From NCBI GenBank assembly GCA_902158735.1, contig CABGHG010000077.1:1-7909 (forward strand): a DNA stretch of 7,909 bases, written 5' to 3'. The notes below the pieces were generated by a model. It was not told where the DNA came from and made no database searches. It saw nothing but the letters and a program-made list of their open reading frames with translations. Made by a program: the position numbers and the translations under genes. Of this stretch, positions 1 to 7,029 are shown in pieces. The stretch's first letter is position 1, and every line of letters starts with the position of its first letter. Source of the stretch: Candidatus Methanolliviera sp. GoM_oil (GTDB taxonomy: Archaea > Halobacteriota > Methanoliparia > Methanoliparales > Methanoliparaceae).

Positions 1-764
1 TTTATCACCTCTTCTCCATCTATAGCATGTATAAAGATATTATCAAATAGCTCTGATGCGGCTAATGGGGAAAGGACCAGATTATATCTACCCGATTCTA
101 TCTTCTTTCCTTTAGAAGAATTTTTTGCTAAATTTGCAGCGTTTCTTCCTATCTCTTCAAAATCTATGTTTAGATCTCTTGAGATTGCGAAGTCGTATGC
201 GGAGTTCATACCATCATCCTTAAAATCCTTAAAAGACGCCTCAGCGGATCCATATATCATTGTTCTCTTCTCTTCTTCTTCAATTCCGTTTGTATTTATG
301 ATCTTGAATTGCTCTCTTACGGTGGAGACCTCTCCACCTATTGGGAATGTTCCTTTTACAGATTTAATTCCTTCCATTAAACTCTCTACAAACTCTATCA
401 TCTCTTCGCCATTCAAATCTACTATCTGATGATCGTATATCCCCTCGACCTTTTCACATCTCTTATCTTCTTCCGTTCCCAAAAACCCCTTCCAATCCTC
501 GTCCTTACCTTTTAGCTTCGCGTTCTTCTTTGCCGCATCTATTCTCTTTTCCAGATCCTTCCCATCATCCGTACTGGCAAAGCCGAAATTTCCTCCATAG
601 CTCACTCTGATCCCAAAACCCCTCGAAGAACTTTTCACCACGCCCTCCAACTTATCTCCTTTGATCCGCGCGGAGAGGCCAGAATCTTCACCAAGATATA
701 TCTCTATTCCCTCTGCTCCAATCTTTCTTCTGTATCTCTCGAGTTCATCAGGATCTAATCTGAT
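1..764 (-). CDS. tldE: TldE/PmbA subunit of the TldD/TldE metalloprotease, C-terminus cut by window edge, no canonical start
   Basis: About 254 residues of the frame are visible; the family is usually about 430-450 residues, so the C-terminal part lies outside the window. The N-terminus (GAEGIEIYLGEDSGLSARIK, then GFGIRVSYGGNFGFAS) and the later SGRYNLVLSPLAASELF are typical of PmbA/TldE. Around residues 244-251 the region equivalent to TldD's HExxxH reads HAIDGE, so the glutamate and second histidine are missing. This fits the known non-catalytic partner role of TldE in the bacterial TldD/TldE heterodimer, which trims or degrades peptides. The frame opens immediately after the tldD TGA and has no ATG, GTG or TTG before residue 39, although homology begins near residue 16. 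An ATC at 764-762 lies 4 nt after a GGGGGTGA motif. The ATG overlapping the tldD stop (768-766) is in another frame and stops after six codons. Family assignment is strong; the true start is unresolved. Confidence 0.85.
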   Translation of the reverse strand, partial: MRLDPDELERYRRKIGAEGIEIYLGEDSGLSARIKGDKLEGVVKSSSRGFGIRVSYGGNFGFASTDDGKDLEKRIDAAKKNAKLKGKDEDWKGFLGTEEDKRCEKVEGIYDHQIVDLNGEEMIEFVESLMEGIKSVKGTFPIGGEVSTVREQFKIINTNGIEEEEKRTMIYGSAEASFKDFKDDGMNSAYDFAISRDLNIDFEEIGRNAANLAKNSSKGKKIESGRYNLVLSPLAASELFDNIFIHAIDGEEVI

Positions 765-2081
765 TCATTCACCCCCAATCAGGCATGACGATATTGCAAG
801 GTGGGGTGAACCGCTGCCAACAGGCACGGTCTGTCCTTCCTTTCCACAATGCCCACCATTGATCTTTAGATCGTTTCCCACTCCAATTATCTTCTTCAGC
901 GTCTCTAATGTGTTTCCAGATAGAGAGACATCCTTTACCATCTCTCCAATCTCCCCCTTCCTTATTATATAGCCCTTTGTGGCATTGAAGTGAAATAGCC
1001 CTTCCGCCGTGCTCACTTCTCCACCTCTTGAGCCACAGAGATATACGCCGTCAGAGACAAGTTCGAGCAGTTCCTCCAACTTCATATCTCCATCTCCAAT
1101 GAATGTATTACTCATTCGAGGGATCGGAACCTCATCTCCATCCGCCCTCCCATTTCCCGGTTCTTTGTTAAATACGGATGCCGTCTCTCTATTGTGCAGA
1201 TAACCTTTTAAGACTCCGTGCTCTATTAAAGTGCGCCTCTTTGGGATTATTCCTTCATCGTCGAATGGATAATAACCGTACTCCATCATTGTTGGATCAT
1301 CATAGACGTTAATCATCTCTGATCCTATTCTTTTTCCTATCTTACCTTTTAGGATGGAGTCTCCAGCCAAGACTATATCCGCCTCGGTTGCATGTCCGAC
1401 CGCCTCGTGGATGAACACACCACCCAATTCCTGATCTAAAATAACTCTTCTCTTCCCAGATGGCGGAGAAGATGCTTTCAATAGTTTTATAGACATATCA
1501 GCGGCTTTTTTAGCAAGTATGTGTGGTCTATCGCCCTCTATAATATCAGATCCTTTAATTCCATACTCTCTCTCTGCACCGTATTGCATCTCCCCATCCT
1601 CCTTTGCAATAGCAGAGATCGAATATCCTGATCTGCAGAGATCGTAAAATTCTTCGTGATGATCATTCTTATAGAGAACCTTTATCCTAGCTGAGGAGTA
1701 TGAGACCCTTGTGTTCTTAATCCTCTCATCTATCTTTGCGCTCTCTTCGATCTCCCTCAATATGGACAATTCATCCTCTTCTCGGAGAAGTCTGCCCTCT
1801 ATCTTCTGCTTGAAATGTTTTATCTCGTATCTCTTCAGATGGATCTTCTTCGATCTTTTAGAAGAGAGTTTGGCCAATTTGATGGCATCCTTCAAGACTG
1901 CTTCCTCGTCAGGGTCAGAGCTCGACGAGACGATACCCCAGCCACCATCGAGAAAAGCTCTGACAACGGTGAAATGATCAAAAGAACTAGAAACGCGCTC
2001 AATCTTTTTATCTTCAATCGCAAAAGCCCTATTCTCTATCTCGCATCTTCTTACGTCATAGAAATCAGCCTGCATTTGCAT
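765..2081 (-). CDS. tldD: TldD catalytic subunit, zinc metalloprotease of the TldD/PmbA (U62) family
   Basis: This 438-residue protein is a normal length for archaeal TldD. It carries the diagnostic HExxxH zinc motif, HEAVGH, at residues 225-230 within GGVFIHEAVGHATEAD. It also has the conserved C-terminal CGKEGQTVPVG block, whose Cys412 matches the cysteine that completes the zinc site in bacterial TldD. The protein ends in the usual Gly-rich tail. In bacteria TldD works with TldE in the cytoplasm to cleave unfolded or small peptides, including microcin B17 precursors; the archaeal substrate is unknown. The start at 2081 overlaps the end of lonB by 17 nt. A second in-frame ATG at 2075 sits 6 nt behind a GGCGAGAG stretch and is an equally good start. 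Overlap with lonB and the directly following tldE suggest translational coupling. Family call is firm; substrate is open. Confidence 0.95.
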   Translation of the reverse strand: MQMQADFYDVRRCEIENRAFAIEDKKIERVSSSFDHFTVVRAFLDGGWGIVSSSSDPDEEAVLKDAIKLAKLSSKRSKKIHLKRYEIKHFKQKIEGRLLREEDELSILREIEESAKIDERIKNTRVSYSSARIKVLYKNDHHEEFYDLCRSGYSISAIAKEDGEMQYGAEREYGIKGSDIIEGDRPHILAKKAADMSIKLLKASSPPSGKRRVILDQELGGVFIHEAVGHATEADIVLAGDSILKGKIGKRIGSEMINVYDDPTMMEYGYYPFDDEGIIPKRRTLIEHGVLKGYLHNRETASVFNKEPGNGRADGDEVPIPRMSNTFIGDGDMKLEELLELVSDGVYLCGSRGGEVSTAEGLFHFNATKGYIIRKGEIGEMVKDVSLSGNTLETLKKIIGVGNDLKINGGHCGKEGQTVPVGSGSPHLAISSCLIGGE

Positions 2082-3993
2082 CTCTCGCCGTTGCCGGAGA
2101 GGGTATCCCGTTGACTTGATCTTTTGCGATCTTCTTTATCTTCTTTAAAACTCCATCTATCTTTGTATTCGTAATCAAACTATTCTCCAAGACCTCAGAT
2201 ATGGTGGATACGGGTATTATCTCTATCTTCTTCTTATAATTCTCCCCTATCATCACGTCATTTAAGTTCGATTTGGGTATGATGACCCTCTTCAATCCTG
2301 CATCTGCCGCGGCCTCTATCTTGTACGTCACTCCTCCAATCGGAAGGACGTCTCCTCTTACTGACAACGAACCTGTCATAGCGATCGCTTGATCCACCGG
2401 AATATTCTTCAACGCGGATATCACTGCCGTCGCAATTGAGATGCTTGCAGAATCTCCTTCCACCCCCTCATACGTCCCTATGAACTGAATATGAATATCC
2501 CTGTTGGAGAGATTGACATCACCAATCCCTTTCAGTATTGCAGAAACGTTCTGCACGGATTCCCTTGCTATCTGCCTCAGCTTGCCGGTGGCGATTATCT
2601 TACCCTCCTCCTTGGATTGAGGGGGTGTCACCTCGGCGACGATCGGTAAGACGACTCCTGCGTCTCCCCCCACCACGGCCAAGCCGTTCACTCTCCCCAC
2701 CGCCTCACCTTCGTTCTCGAATAGTTTGTAATCTTTTCTTCTCTCTGTGTAATGCTCGACCACCTGTTGCTCGACCGACCTCGCCACCTTCTTTGCCGAC
2801 AAAATATGCTTTGCGGATGCGAATTCGACTCCTTCTTCTCTTGCCATATCTCCTGCTACCCTGATCAATCCCCCCAAATCTCTGAGCATCAACGTCAGTT
2901 TGCTTCTCCTGCCCGACCTTCTTTGTGCTTCACTTATAATCTCCGCAATGGCACTTTCATCGAAGTGGGGTATCTTACCATCCTTCTTTATCTCTTGTGC
3001 TATAAATTTGACGAGTTTTTCCCTATTTTCAGCCGTATCATCCATCGTATCTTCCATATACACCTCGTATCCATCTCCTTTTATCCTCGAGCGGAGTGCA
3101 GGGTGCATTCCTTGTACTGCGTCCAAATTTCCGGCACAGACGAGTATAAAATTACATGGAACTGGATCTGTCGTTACCATCGCCCCAGAACTTCTCTCTG
3201 ATCTCCCAGTTATCGGATATTCTTTCTCCTGCAACGCGGTTAGCAGATTCTGTTGTGCCTCCATCCCTAACGTATTTATCTCGTCTATAAATAAAACGCC
3301 CTTGTTCGCCTTTTGTATCGCCCCAGCCTCAACCCTCTCCTGCGAAGGAGTCTCCAAACCTCCAGACTGATATGGGTCGTGTCTAACATCGCCCAGGAGC
3401 GCACCGGCATGAGAACCTGTCGCATCGATGAAAGGCGCTGTCGTCTTTCCGCCATTTGAGACGAGGAGTTTTGGCGCATTCATCGACTCTTTTGGGATGG
3501 TATACTTCAATGCCATATATACAAAGGCAGCCGCGATGATAGAATAAAAAAATGCCATGATATTTCCCTGAAAGGCTAATACTATACCGAAGAGAATGAT
3601 ACTTGATATGATAAGCATATTAAGTGTGTTTCTACTTTGAGATGCCTTTCTAATCTCCTTTTTATAGGCATCAACGATCTCCTTTCCCTTTCCCGCCGGC
3701 AATATCCTTATTTTAGGATTATTTGGATCTTCTGGATTGTTATAAACGAGAACGTCTTCCAATTCCTCCTTCGGAAGGAGTTCTGCCATCGACTTTGCCA
3801 GCATAGACTTCCCGGTTCCAGGTGCACCTATCATCATCACGTGCCTCTTCTGCCTGGCCGCTTTTCTTATCACCTCACTGCCATGCTTCTGGCCGATGAC
3901 TTGATCGATCAACTTCTCGGGAACATCGATATCCTTCGTAGATTTGATACCTAAGCCACCGAGTATATCCTCCTTCATCTCTCTCTTCTCCAT
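2065..3993 (-). CDS. lonB: Archaeal LonB, membrane-bound ATP-dependent Lon protease
   Basis: The 642 residues have the LonB order. Walker A GAPGTGKS is at 56-63. A long insertion in the AAA+ domain carries two hydrophobic helices at about 123-141 and 144-162, the membrane anchor specific to archaeal LonB. Walker B VLFIDE is at 233-238, and HPALRSR at 297-303 holds the likely arginine finger. A Lon protease domain follows from about residue 430. The catalytic dyad is Ser515 in EGDSAS and Lys558 in GGVTYKIE, 43 residues apart, as in known LonB enzymes. The family is the main membrane-associated ATP-dependent protease of archaea and acts on misfolded and regulatory proteins. A second ATG at 3978, with GGAG 9 nt upstream, is a good alternative start. 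A TATA-like element at about 4006-4020 may give the gene its own promoter. The 3' end overlaps tldD. Confidence 0.97.
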   Translation of the reverse strand: MEKREMKEDILGGLGIKSTKDIDVPEKLIDQVIGQKHGSEVIRKAARQKRHVMMIGAPGTGKSMLAKSMAELLPKEELEDVLVYNNPEDPNNPKIRILPAGKGKEIVDAYKKEIRKASQSRNTLNMLIISSIILFGIVLAFQGNIMAFFYSIIAAAFVYMALKYTIPKESMNAPKLLVSNGGKTTAPFIDATGSHAGALLGDVRHDPYQSGGLETPSQERVEAGAIQKANKGVLFIDEINTLGMEAQQNLLTALQEKEYPITGRSERSSGAMVTTDPVPCNFILVCAGNLDAVQGMHPALRSRIKGDGYEVYMEDTMDDTAENREKLVKFIAQEIKKDGKIPHFDESAIAEIISEAQRRSGRRSKLTLMLRDLGGLIRVAGDMAREEGVEFASAKHILSAKKVARSVEQQVVEHYTERRKDYKLFENEGEAVGRVNGLAVVGGDAGVVLPIVAEVTPPQSKEEGKIIATGKLRQIARESVQNVSAILKGIGDVNLSNRDIHIQFIGTYEGVEGDSASISIATAVISALKNIPVDQAIAMTGSLSVRGDVLPIGGVTYKIEAAADAGLKRVIIPKSNLNDVMIGENYKKKIEIIPVSTISEVLENSLITNTKIDGVLKKIKKIAKDQVNGIPSPATARDANAG

Positions 3994-4005
3994 CTTTATA
4001 ACATT

Positions 4006-4020
4006 CTTTATTTTATATCA
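4006..4020 (-). promoter_or_regulatory. Possible internal TATA box for lonB-tldD-tldE
   Basis: In the 50-nt gap between the TIGR00300 gene and lonB, the minus strand reads TGATATAAAATAAAG. This AT-rich element would place a transcript start roughly at 3987-3992, just at or after the first candidate lonB ATG (3993) and before the second (3978). If the box is used, the transcript would favour the 3978 start, which has a GGAG motif. The call rests on composition and spacing only. Confidence 0.4.
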
Positions 4021-4043
4021 CATCCGTGTAACACAATTGCCTT

Positions 4044-5267
4044 TTAACTGCTATTTCTCATATCCTCTAATTCAGACGCCAAAAACGGTAAAAAAGACCC
4101 CACATCCGTAACTATTCCAATCGTCTGGGCAGAACCCCTATCTATTAACTTGGTTATCGTCAATGGATTTATGTCGATATTCACTGTCTTCACGTGAGAA
4201 GGTAACATATTTCCAACCGCGATTGAGTGGAGCATCGTTGCCATCATAACTACCATGTCAATACATTTAAGCTTTTCCCTCATAATCTTCTTTGCCGTCA
4301 TTGAGTCGGATATCGTATCTGGTAAGGGACCGTCGTCCCTTATCGACCCGGCCAGGACATAAGGAACATCGTTCTTTATACATTCATACATTATTCCGCT
4401 TCTCAAGATTCCTTTCTCCACTGCACTTCTAAGAGAGCCTGCCCTTATTATCTCACTTATGGCATATATGTGATTTTTGTTGCCCCCAACGGTTCTCTCT
4501 CCGCTCTTAATCTCCATCCCCAAAGATGTTCCATAGAGGCTATTCTCCACATCATGAACGGCCAAAGCGTTGCCGGTGAGTAATAGATCTACGTATCCTC
4601 TCCTTACCATCTCCGCGAGTGCATCTGATGCGCCCGTGTGAATGATTGCAGGCCCTCCCACAACCGCCAGTTTACCTCCATCCCTCTTTGTCATCATTAT
4701 TTCTCTTGCAATCTTTTTAATCGTGGATGCGTTTGGTCTCTCAGAGGAGGCCTTTCCCGTCATAAATTCAAATGAACTTCTCTCTCTTGGCCTCTCTGGT
4801 GGAACCACCTTTATCCCTTTCCTGCCAACAATAACTTTATCTCCTTTTTTTATATCCCCTATGGGTTTGCATATCGCCCTATTACCTGCAACTACGATCA
4901 GACAATCCATCCCTATATCTTCAACATTCACCCACCCACCGTTCATCCTCACGTATGTCCGATGATTTGTCGTGGAGTAAAATTCCCTCGGGACGACTTT
5001 ATCTCTCTTCGCCTCTTTAAATTCGATGTTATCCATCTCAGGGAGCGTCGCGCCCAACTTATGCACCGCAGTTAAGATATCTTCTAACTCTTCTTTATCT
5101 TTGGACTTGACCAGGATTCTGGCATAACTGTGATCTGTTTTATGTTTTCCAATATCGAATTCTCGAATGTCAAAATCTCCATTCAAATCCATGATGGTAT
5201 CGAAGACCTTATTTAAGATTTCCGAGTCTATTATATGCCCCTCGAGCTCTATCTCAGATATTTCCAT
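4044..5267 (-). CDS. TIGR00300 / LOR-SDH-domain protein, probable archaeal ornithine cyclodeaminase
   Basis: The N-terminal part (about residues 1-100, with HIIDSEILNK and HSYARILVKSKD) matches the LOR/SDH bifunctional-enzyme conserved domain. The rest carries the long conserved TIGR00300 core, with AVVGGPAIIHTGASDALAEM near 201-220, LLLTGNALAVHD near 228-239 and a C-terminal NIDINPLTITKLIDRG segment. From memory, the Methanococcus member and the C-terminal half of cyanobacterial AgrE/ArgZ convert L-ornithine to L-proline with NAD, which explains how methanogens lacking the usual pathway make proline. The annotated start is the ATG at 5267, giving 407 residues. It has GGTGATC just upstream and fits the family N-terminus, so the upstream in-frame TTG at 5285 is unlikely. 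The gene begins 4 nt after the larA-like stop, indicating coupled translation. The family call is firm; the reaction is inferred from homologues. Confidence 0.88.
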   Translation of the reverse strand: MEISEIELEGHIIDSEILNKVFDTIMDLNGDFDIREFDIGKHKTDHSYARILVKSKDKEELEDILTAVHKLGATLPEMDNIEFKEAKRDKVVPREFYSTTNHRTYVRMNGGWVNVEDIGMDCLIVVAGNRAICKPIGDIKKGDKVIVGRKGIKVVPPERPRERSSFEFMTGKASSERPNASTIKKIAREIMMTKRDGGKLAVVGGPAIIHTGASDALAEMVRRGYVDLLLTGNALAVHDVENSLYGTSLGMEIKSGERTVGGNKNHIYAISEIIRAGSLRSAVEKGILRSGIMYECIKNDVPYVLAGSIRDDGPLPDTISDSMTAKKIMREKLKCIDMVVMMATMLHSIAVGNMLPSHVKTVNIDINPLTITKLIDRGSAQTIGIVTDVGSFLPFLASELEDMRNSS

Positions 5268-5269
5268 AA

Positions 5270-5276
5270 GATCACC
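5270..5276 (-). promoter_or_regulatory. Strong ribosome binding site embedding the upstream stop codon
   Basis: GGTGATC on the minus strand is a near-ideal complement to the archaeal 16S rRNA 3' end and lies 2 nt before the ATG at 5267. The TGA of the larA-like gene is inside this motif. It decides the ATG start of the TIGR00300 gene against the upstream TTG at 5285, which would place the motif inside the coding region. Confidence 0.75.
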
Positions 5277-6495
5277 TTCTTTCAATCATAAAATCTGCCG
5301 TCGGTATTATTCCAACGTTTTTTCCTTCGATCTCATCTACTAGATCATCCAACGATCCCTTTGGAATCATCCCCCACCGCTCGACGAGATCGTCGTCCAA
5401 ACTTGATATCAAAAAGACCTTATTTCTATTCATGATCTTTCGGAGATAGTATGCCTTGTGCCCACCGATCTCAAAATCTCCTTTTATCTTATCTTCTGCC
5501 TCGTCCAGACATTTACACTCCTCCATCCACGCCTCAAAAGTTTCATCTCCGATCCCTTCGATACATTCTGCCAATAAGACTATCTTCCCGTTTGGTCTCA
5601 CACCGCTCCTAACCATCTCAAGAGCTTTTGTCGACTGGTATAAATTTATATCCCTCGGATGTCCACCGGCTCCAACCACGATATCATCAAAATAGTTATC
5701 CATCTTCTTCACGAGGCTTTTCTTTGCGATCTTCACCAATTCTTCAAAGACAAGGCTTAAATCTCCAGACGATGCCGCCAGAACATCACGTTTAGAATCG
5801 GAAATTACGTTCAACGAAAAATCTGGATATGCGCCCGGCATCCTTGCAGCCTCCATCATATCCAAATGGACCGGGTTACCATCTAAATTTCCCATAAACG
5901 CCTTACTATCAAGTAATAAACTGTGGTTCTTTTTTATCGTCTCTCTTCCAGCCAAACCTGGAAGTATGCTCTTTCTTCCACCCCCAAATCCGGCGTAGTA
6001 ATGCAGAGATATATCTCCTGTTATTATCTTTATTTCAGACGATAGATATGTCCTATCTATATAAATGGGGGTTTTGAAGGACGTTCTTCCCAGATAAACC
6101 AGATTCTCCTCATCGTCGCAGTCATGGGATTCTATCTTGACTACCTCCATGATCTTCTCTCCTAAAATAGATCTTATCTCATCTCTTCTGGGAGATCGAT
6201 GGGTGCCAGTTGCAAAGATTACTTTTACCTCATCCATCTTACCTCCCAAAGTTTCTAAAAGAGCTCCCACCATCTTTTTCGTCGGTGTATTCCTCGTGTG
6301 GTCATCAACGACGATGACACAATTTTTCTTTCCCTCACAGATCTCTTCTAATCTCTTCGTCCCGATCGGATCTCTAATTGCCTCTTTTATCGGGTCATGA
6401 GACCTTTTGATCTTCTCTGCGGGGCCCTCTACCAGATGCATATTATTCCTCATATTTAGGGTCAGAGCTCTCTTACCATAAGGTATCATTATCAT
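5272..6495 (-). CDS. larA: LarA-family nickel-pincer 2-hydroxyacid racemase (lactate racemase-like)
   Basis: This 407-residue protein matches the LarA family in length and in all key residues I can place. VVDDHTRNTP gives Asp65 and Arg68, and ATGTHR gives His99. HYYAGFGGGRKSILPG gives His165 and Lys175, and ETIKKNH gives His191. YQSTK gives Gln287 and Lys290. The spacing His165-Lys175-His191 (10, then 16 residues) is identical to His174-Lys184-His200 of Lactiplantibacillus LarA, where the lysine binds the nickel pincer nucleotide and the two histidines lie in the active site. The family interconverts stereoisomers of lactate or other 2-hydroxyacids, so the exact substrate cannot be read from sequence. 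Cofactor synthesis needs LarB, LarC and LarE, none of which is in this window. The ATG at 6495 follows GAGGA with a short spacer. It is first in a probable operon with the proline-pathway gene. Confidence 0.9.
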   Translation of the reverse strand: MIMIPYGKRALTLNMRNNMHLVEGPAEKIKRSHDPIKEAIRDPIGTKRLEEICEGKKNCVIVVDDHTRNTPTKKMVGALLETLGGKMDEVKVIFATGTHRSPRRDEIRSILGEKIMEVVKIESHDCDDEENLVYLGRTSFKTPIYIDRTYLSSEIKIITGDISLHYYAGFGGGRKSILPGLAGRETIKKNHSLLLDSKAFMGNLDGNPVHLDMMEAARMPGAYPDFSLNVISDSKRDVLAASSGDLSLVFEELVKIAKKSLVKKMDNYFDDIVVGAGGHPRDINLYQSTKALEMVRSGVRPNGKIVLLAECIEGIGDETFEAWMEECKCLDEAEDKIKGDFEIGGHKAYYLRKIMNRNKVFLISSLDDDLVERWGMIPKGSLDDLVDEIEGKNVGIIPTADFMIERR

Positions 6496-6565
6496 AAAAT
6501 CCTCTTCATCTTCAATACCAAAGGAACATTACCATCATTAAAGTTTTTTTGTCACCAAAAATCGT

Positions 6566-6577
6566 AATATATTTATA
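6566..6577. promoter_or_regulatory. TATA-like element in the divergent intergenic region
   Basis: The 105-nt region between the divergent larA-like gene and the small plus-strand gene at 6601 contains AATATATTTATA. On the plus strand its centre is about 29 nt before the ATG at 6601, so transcription would start at or within a few bases of that codon. The reverse complement, TATAAATATATT, is also a good archaeal box and could serve the larA operon with a leader of about 50 nt. An A-rich stretch ahead of TTTAAT near 6534-6550 is a second candidate for the minus strand. Confidence 0.55.
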
Positions 6578-6600
6578 GGTGAAAGATCAACCGGTATAAT

Positions 6601-7020
6601 ATGAGTGAAGGTGAAACAAACATTGGTGATATATTGGGCGGTTTGATGGGTACGGCCGCTCCGATGATGACGGGTTTAATAAAATCAATACTATCTCCAG
6701 AGATGATAAAATCTGTGGTCGGGATGATCCCAGACGTGCTTGGTGCGGTCGTCAATGCGATCTCATCGATCGATCTTGGAGAGCTTATCTCTTCGACCAT
6801 AGGGGCGATCCTCCCACTGGCAATGAAGCTCTTGGATCCTTTGTTGGATATGTTAGGCCCGATCATCGAGAAGGTGCTCGATATGTTAAGTCCTGTGATC
6901 GAGATCGTAGGTCCATTGTTGGCGGCAGTAGGTCCGATATTTGATGCTTTGAAGAAGATCGTAGGCCCGATAATAGAGGCTCTGACAAAGGGATTGGGAG
7001 CTCTTGGCTCTTCGAGTTGA
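6601..7020 (+). CDS. Small hydrophobic protein with proline-punctuated 7/11-residue helical repeats, function unknown
   Basis: I do not recognise this 139-residue protein. It is built almost entirely from I, L, V, G, A, M, P and S. It has no Arg, His, Cys, Trp, Tyr or Gln, one Phe, seven Lys and fourteen Asp/Glu. From residue 80 on, prolines sit at 80, 87, 98, 105, 112 and 123, spaced 7, 11, 7, 7 and 11, mostly as GP or SP followed by I, L or V. Seven and eleven both keep the phase of an alpha-helix, so the C-terminal half should form amphipathic helices with proline kinks. That would suit a membrane surface, a lipid or an oligomer. No signal peptide or clean transmembrane segment is clear. 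No Shine-Dalgarno lies close to the ATG, while a TATA-like element about 29 nt upstream suggests a leaderless transcript. A second repeat-bearing gene follows after 9 nt. Confidence 0.8.
   Translation: MSEGETNIGDILGGLMGTAAPMMTGLIKSILSPEMIKSVVGMIPDVLGAVVNAISSIDLGELISSTIGAILPLAMKLLDPLLDMLGPIIEKVLDMLSPVIEIVGPLLAAVGPIFDALKKIVGPIIEALTKGLGALGSSS
6853..6972 (+). repeat. Degenerate DNA repeat TAGGYCCGAT inside the hydrophobic gene
   Basis: Four copies of a TAGGYCC core, three followed by GAT and one by ATT, occur at about 6854, 6908, 6929 and 6962, each encoding (L/V)GP(I/L). The first and fourth copies extend into similar sequence (GGCCCGATCATCGAG and GGCCCGATAATAGAG). The conservation at the nucleotide level suggests the protein repeats arose by duplication of this segment. 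Confidence 0.6.
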
Positions 7021-7029
7021 GAATAAAAT

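Noticed and set aside
765..767. TGA at the end of tldD as a selenocysteine codon
   Set aside because: TldD has its complete conserved C-terminus before the TGA, TGA also ends lonB and the larA-like gene, and no selenoprotein family has Sec at this place.
166..1203. Plus-strand open frames at 166-429, 661-972 and 1009-1203
   Set aside because: They lie antisense to tldE and tldD, have Ser/Pro/Ile-rich shadow composition and show no family motif.
3285..3479. Minus-strand 64-residue frame inside lonB
   Set aside because: It is an out-of-frame reading of lonB with an Arg-rich shadow product and no start signal.
1711..3954. Plus-strand open frames antisense to tldD and lonB, for example 2538-2864, 2752-3201, 2900-3370 and 3637-3954
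   Set aside because: They overlap each other and well-supported genes, and their translations are low-complexity shadows of the LonB and TldD coding strand.
4642..6400. Plus-strand open frames at 4642-4965, 5456-5695 and 6137-6400
   Set aside because: They are antisense to the TIGR00300 and larA-like genes, with no motif and no independent start context.
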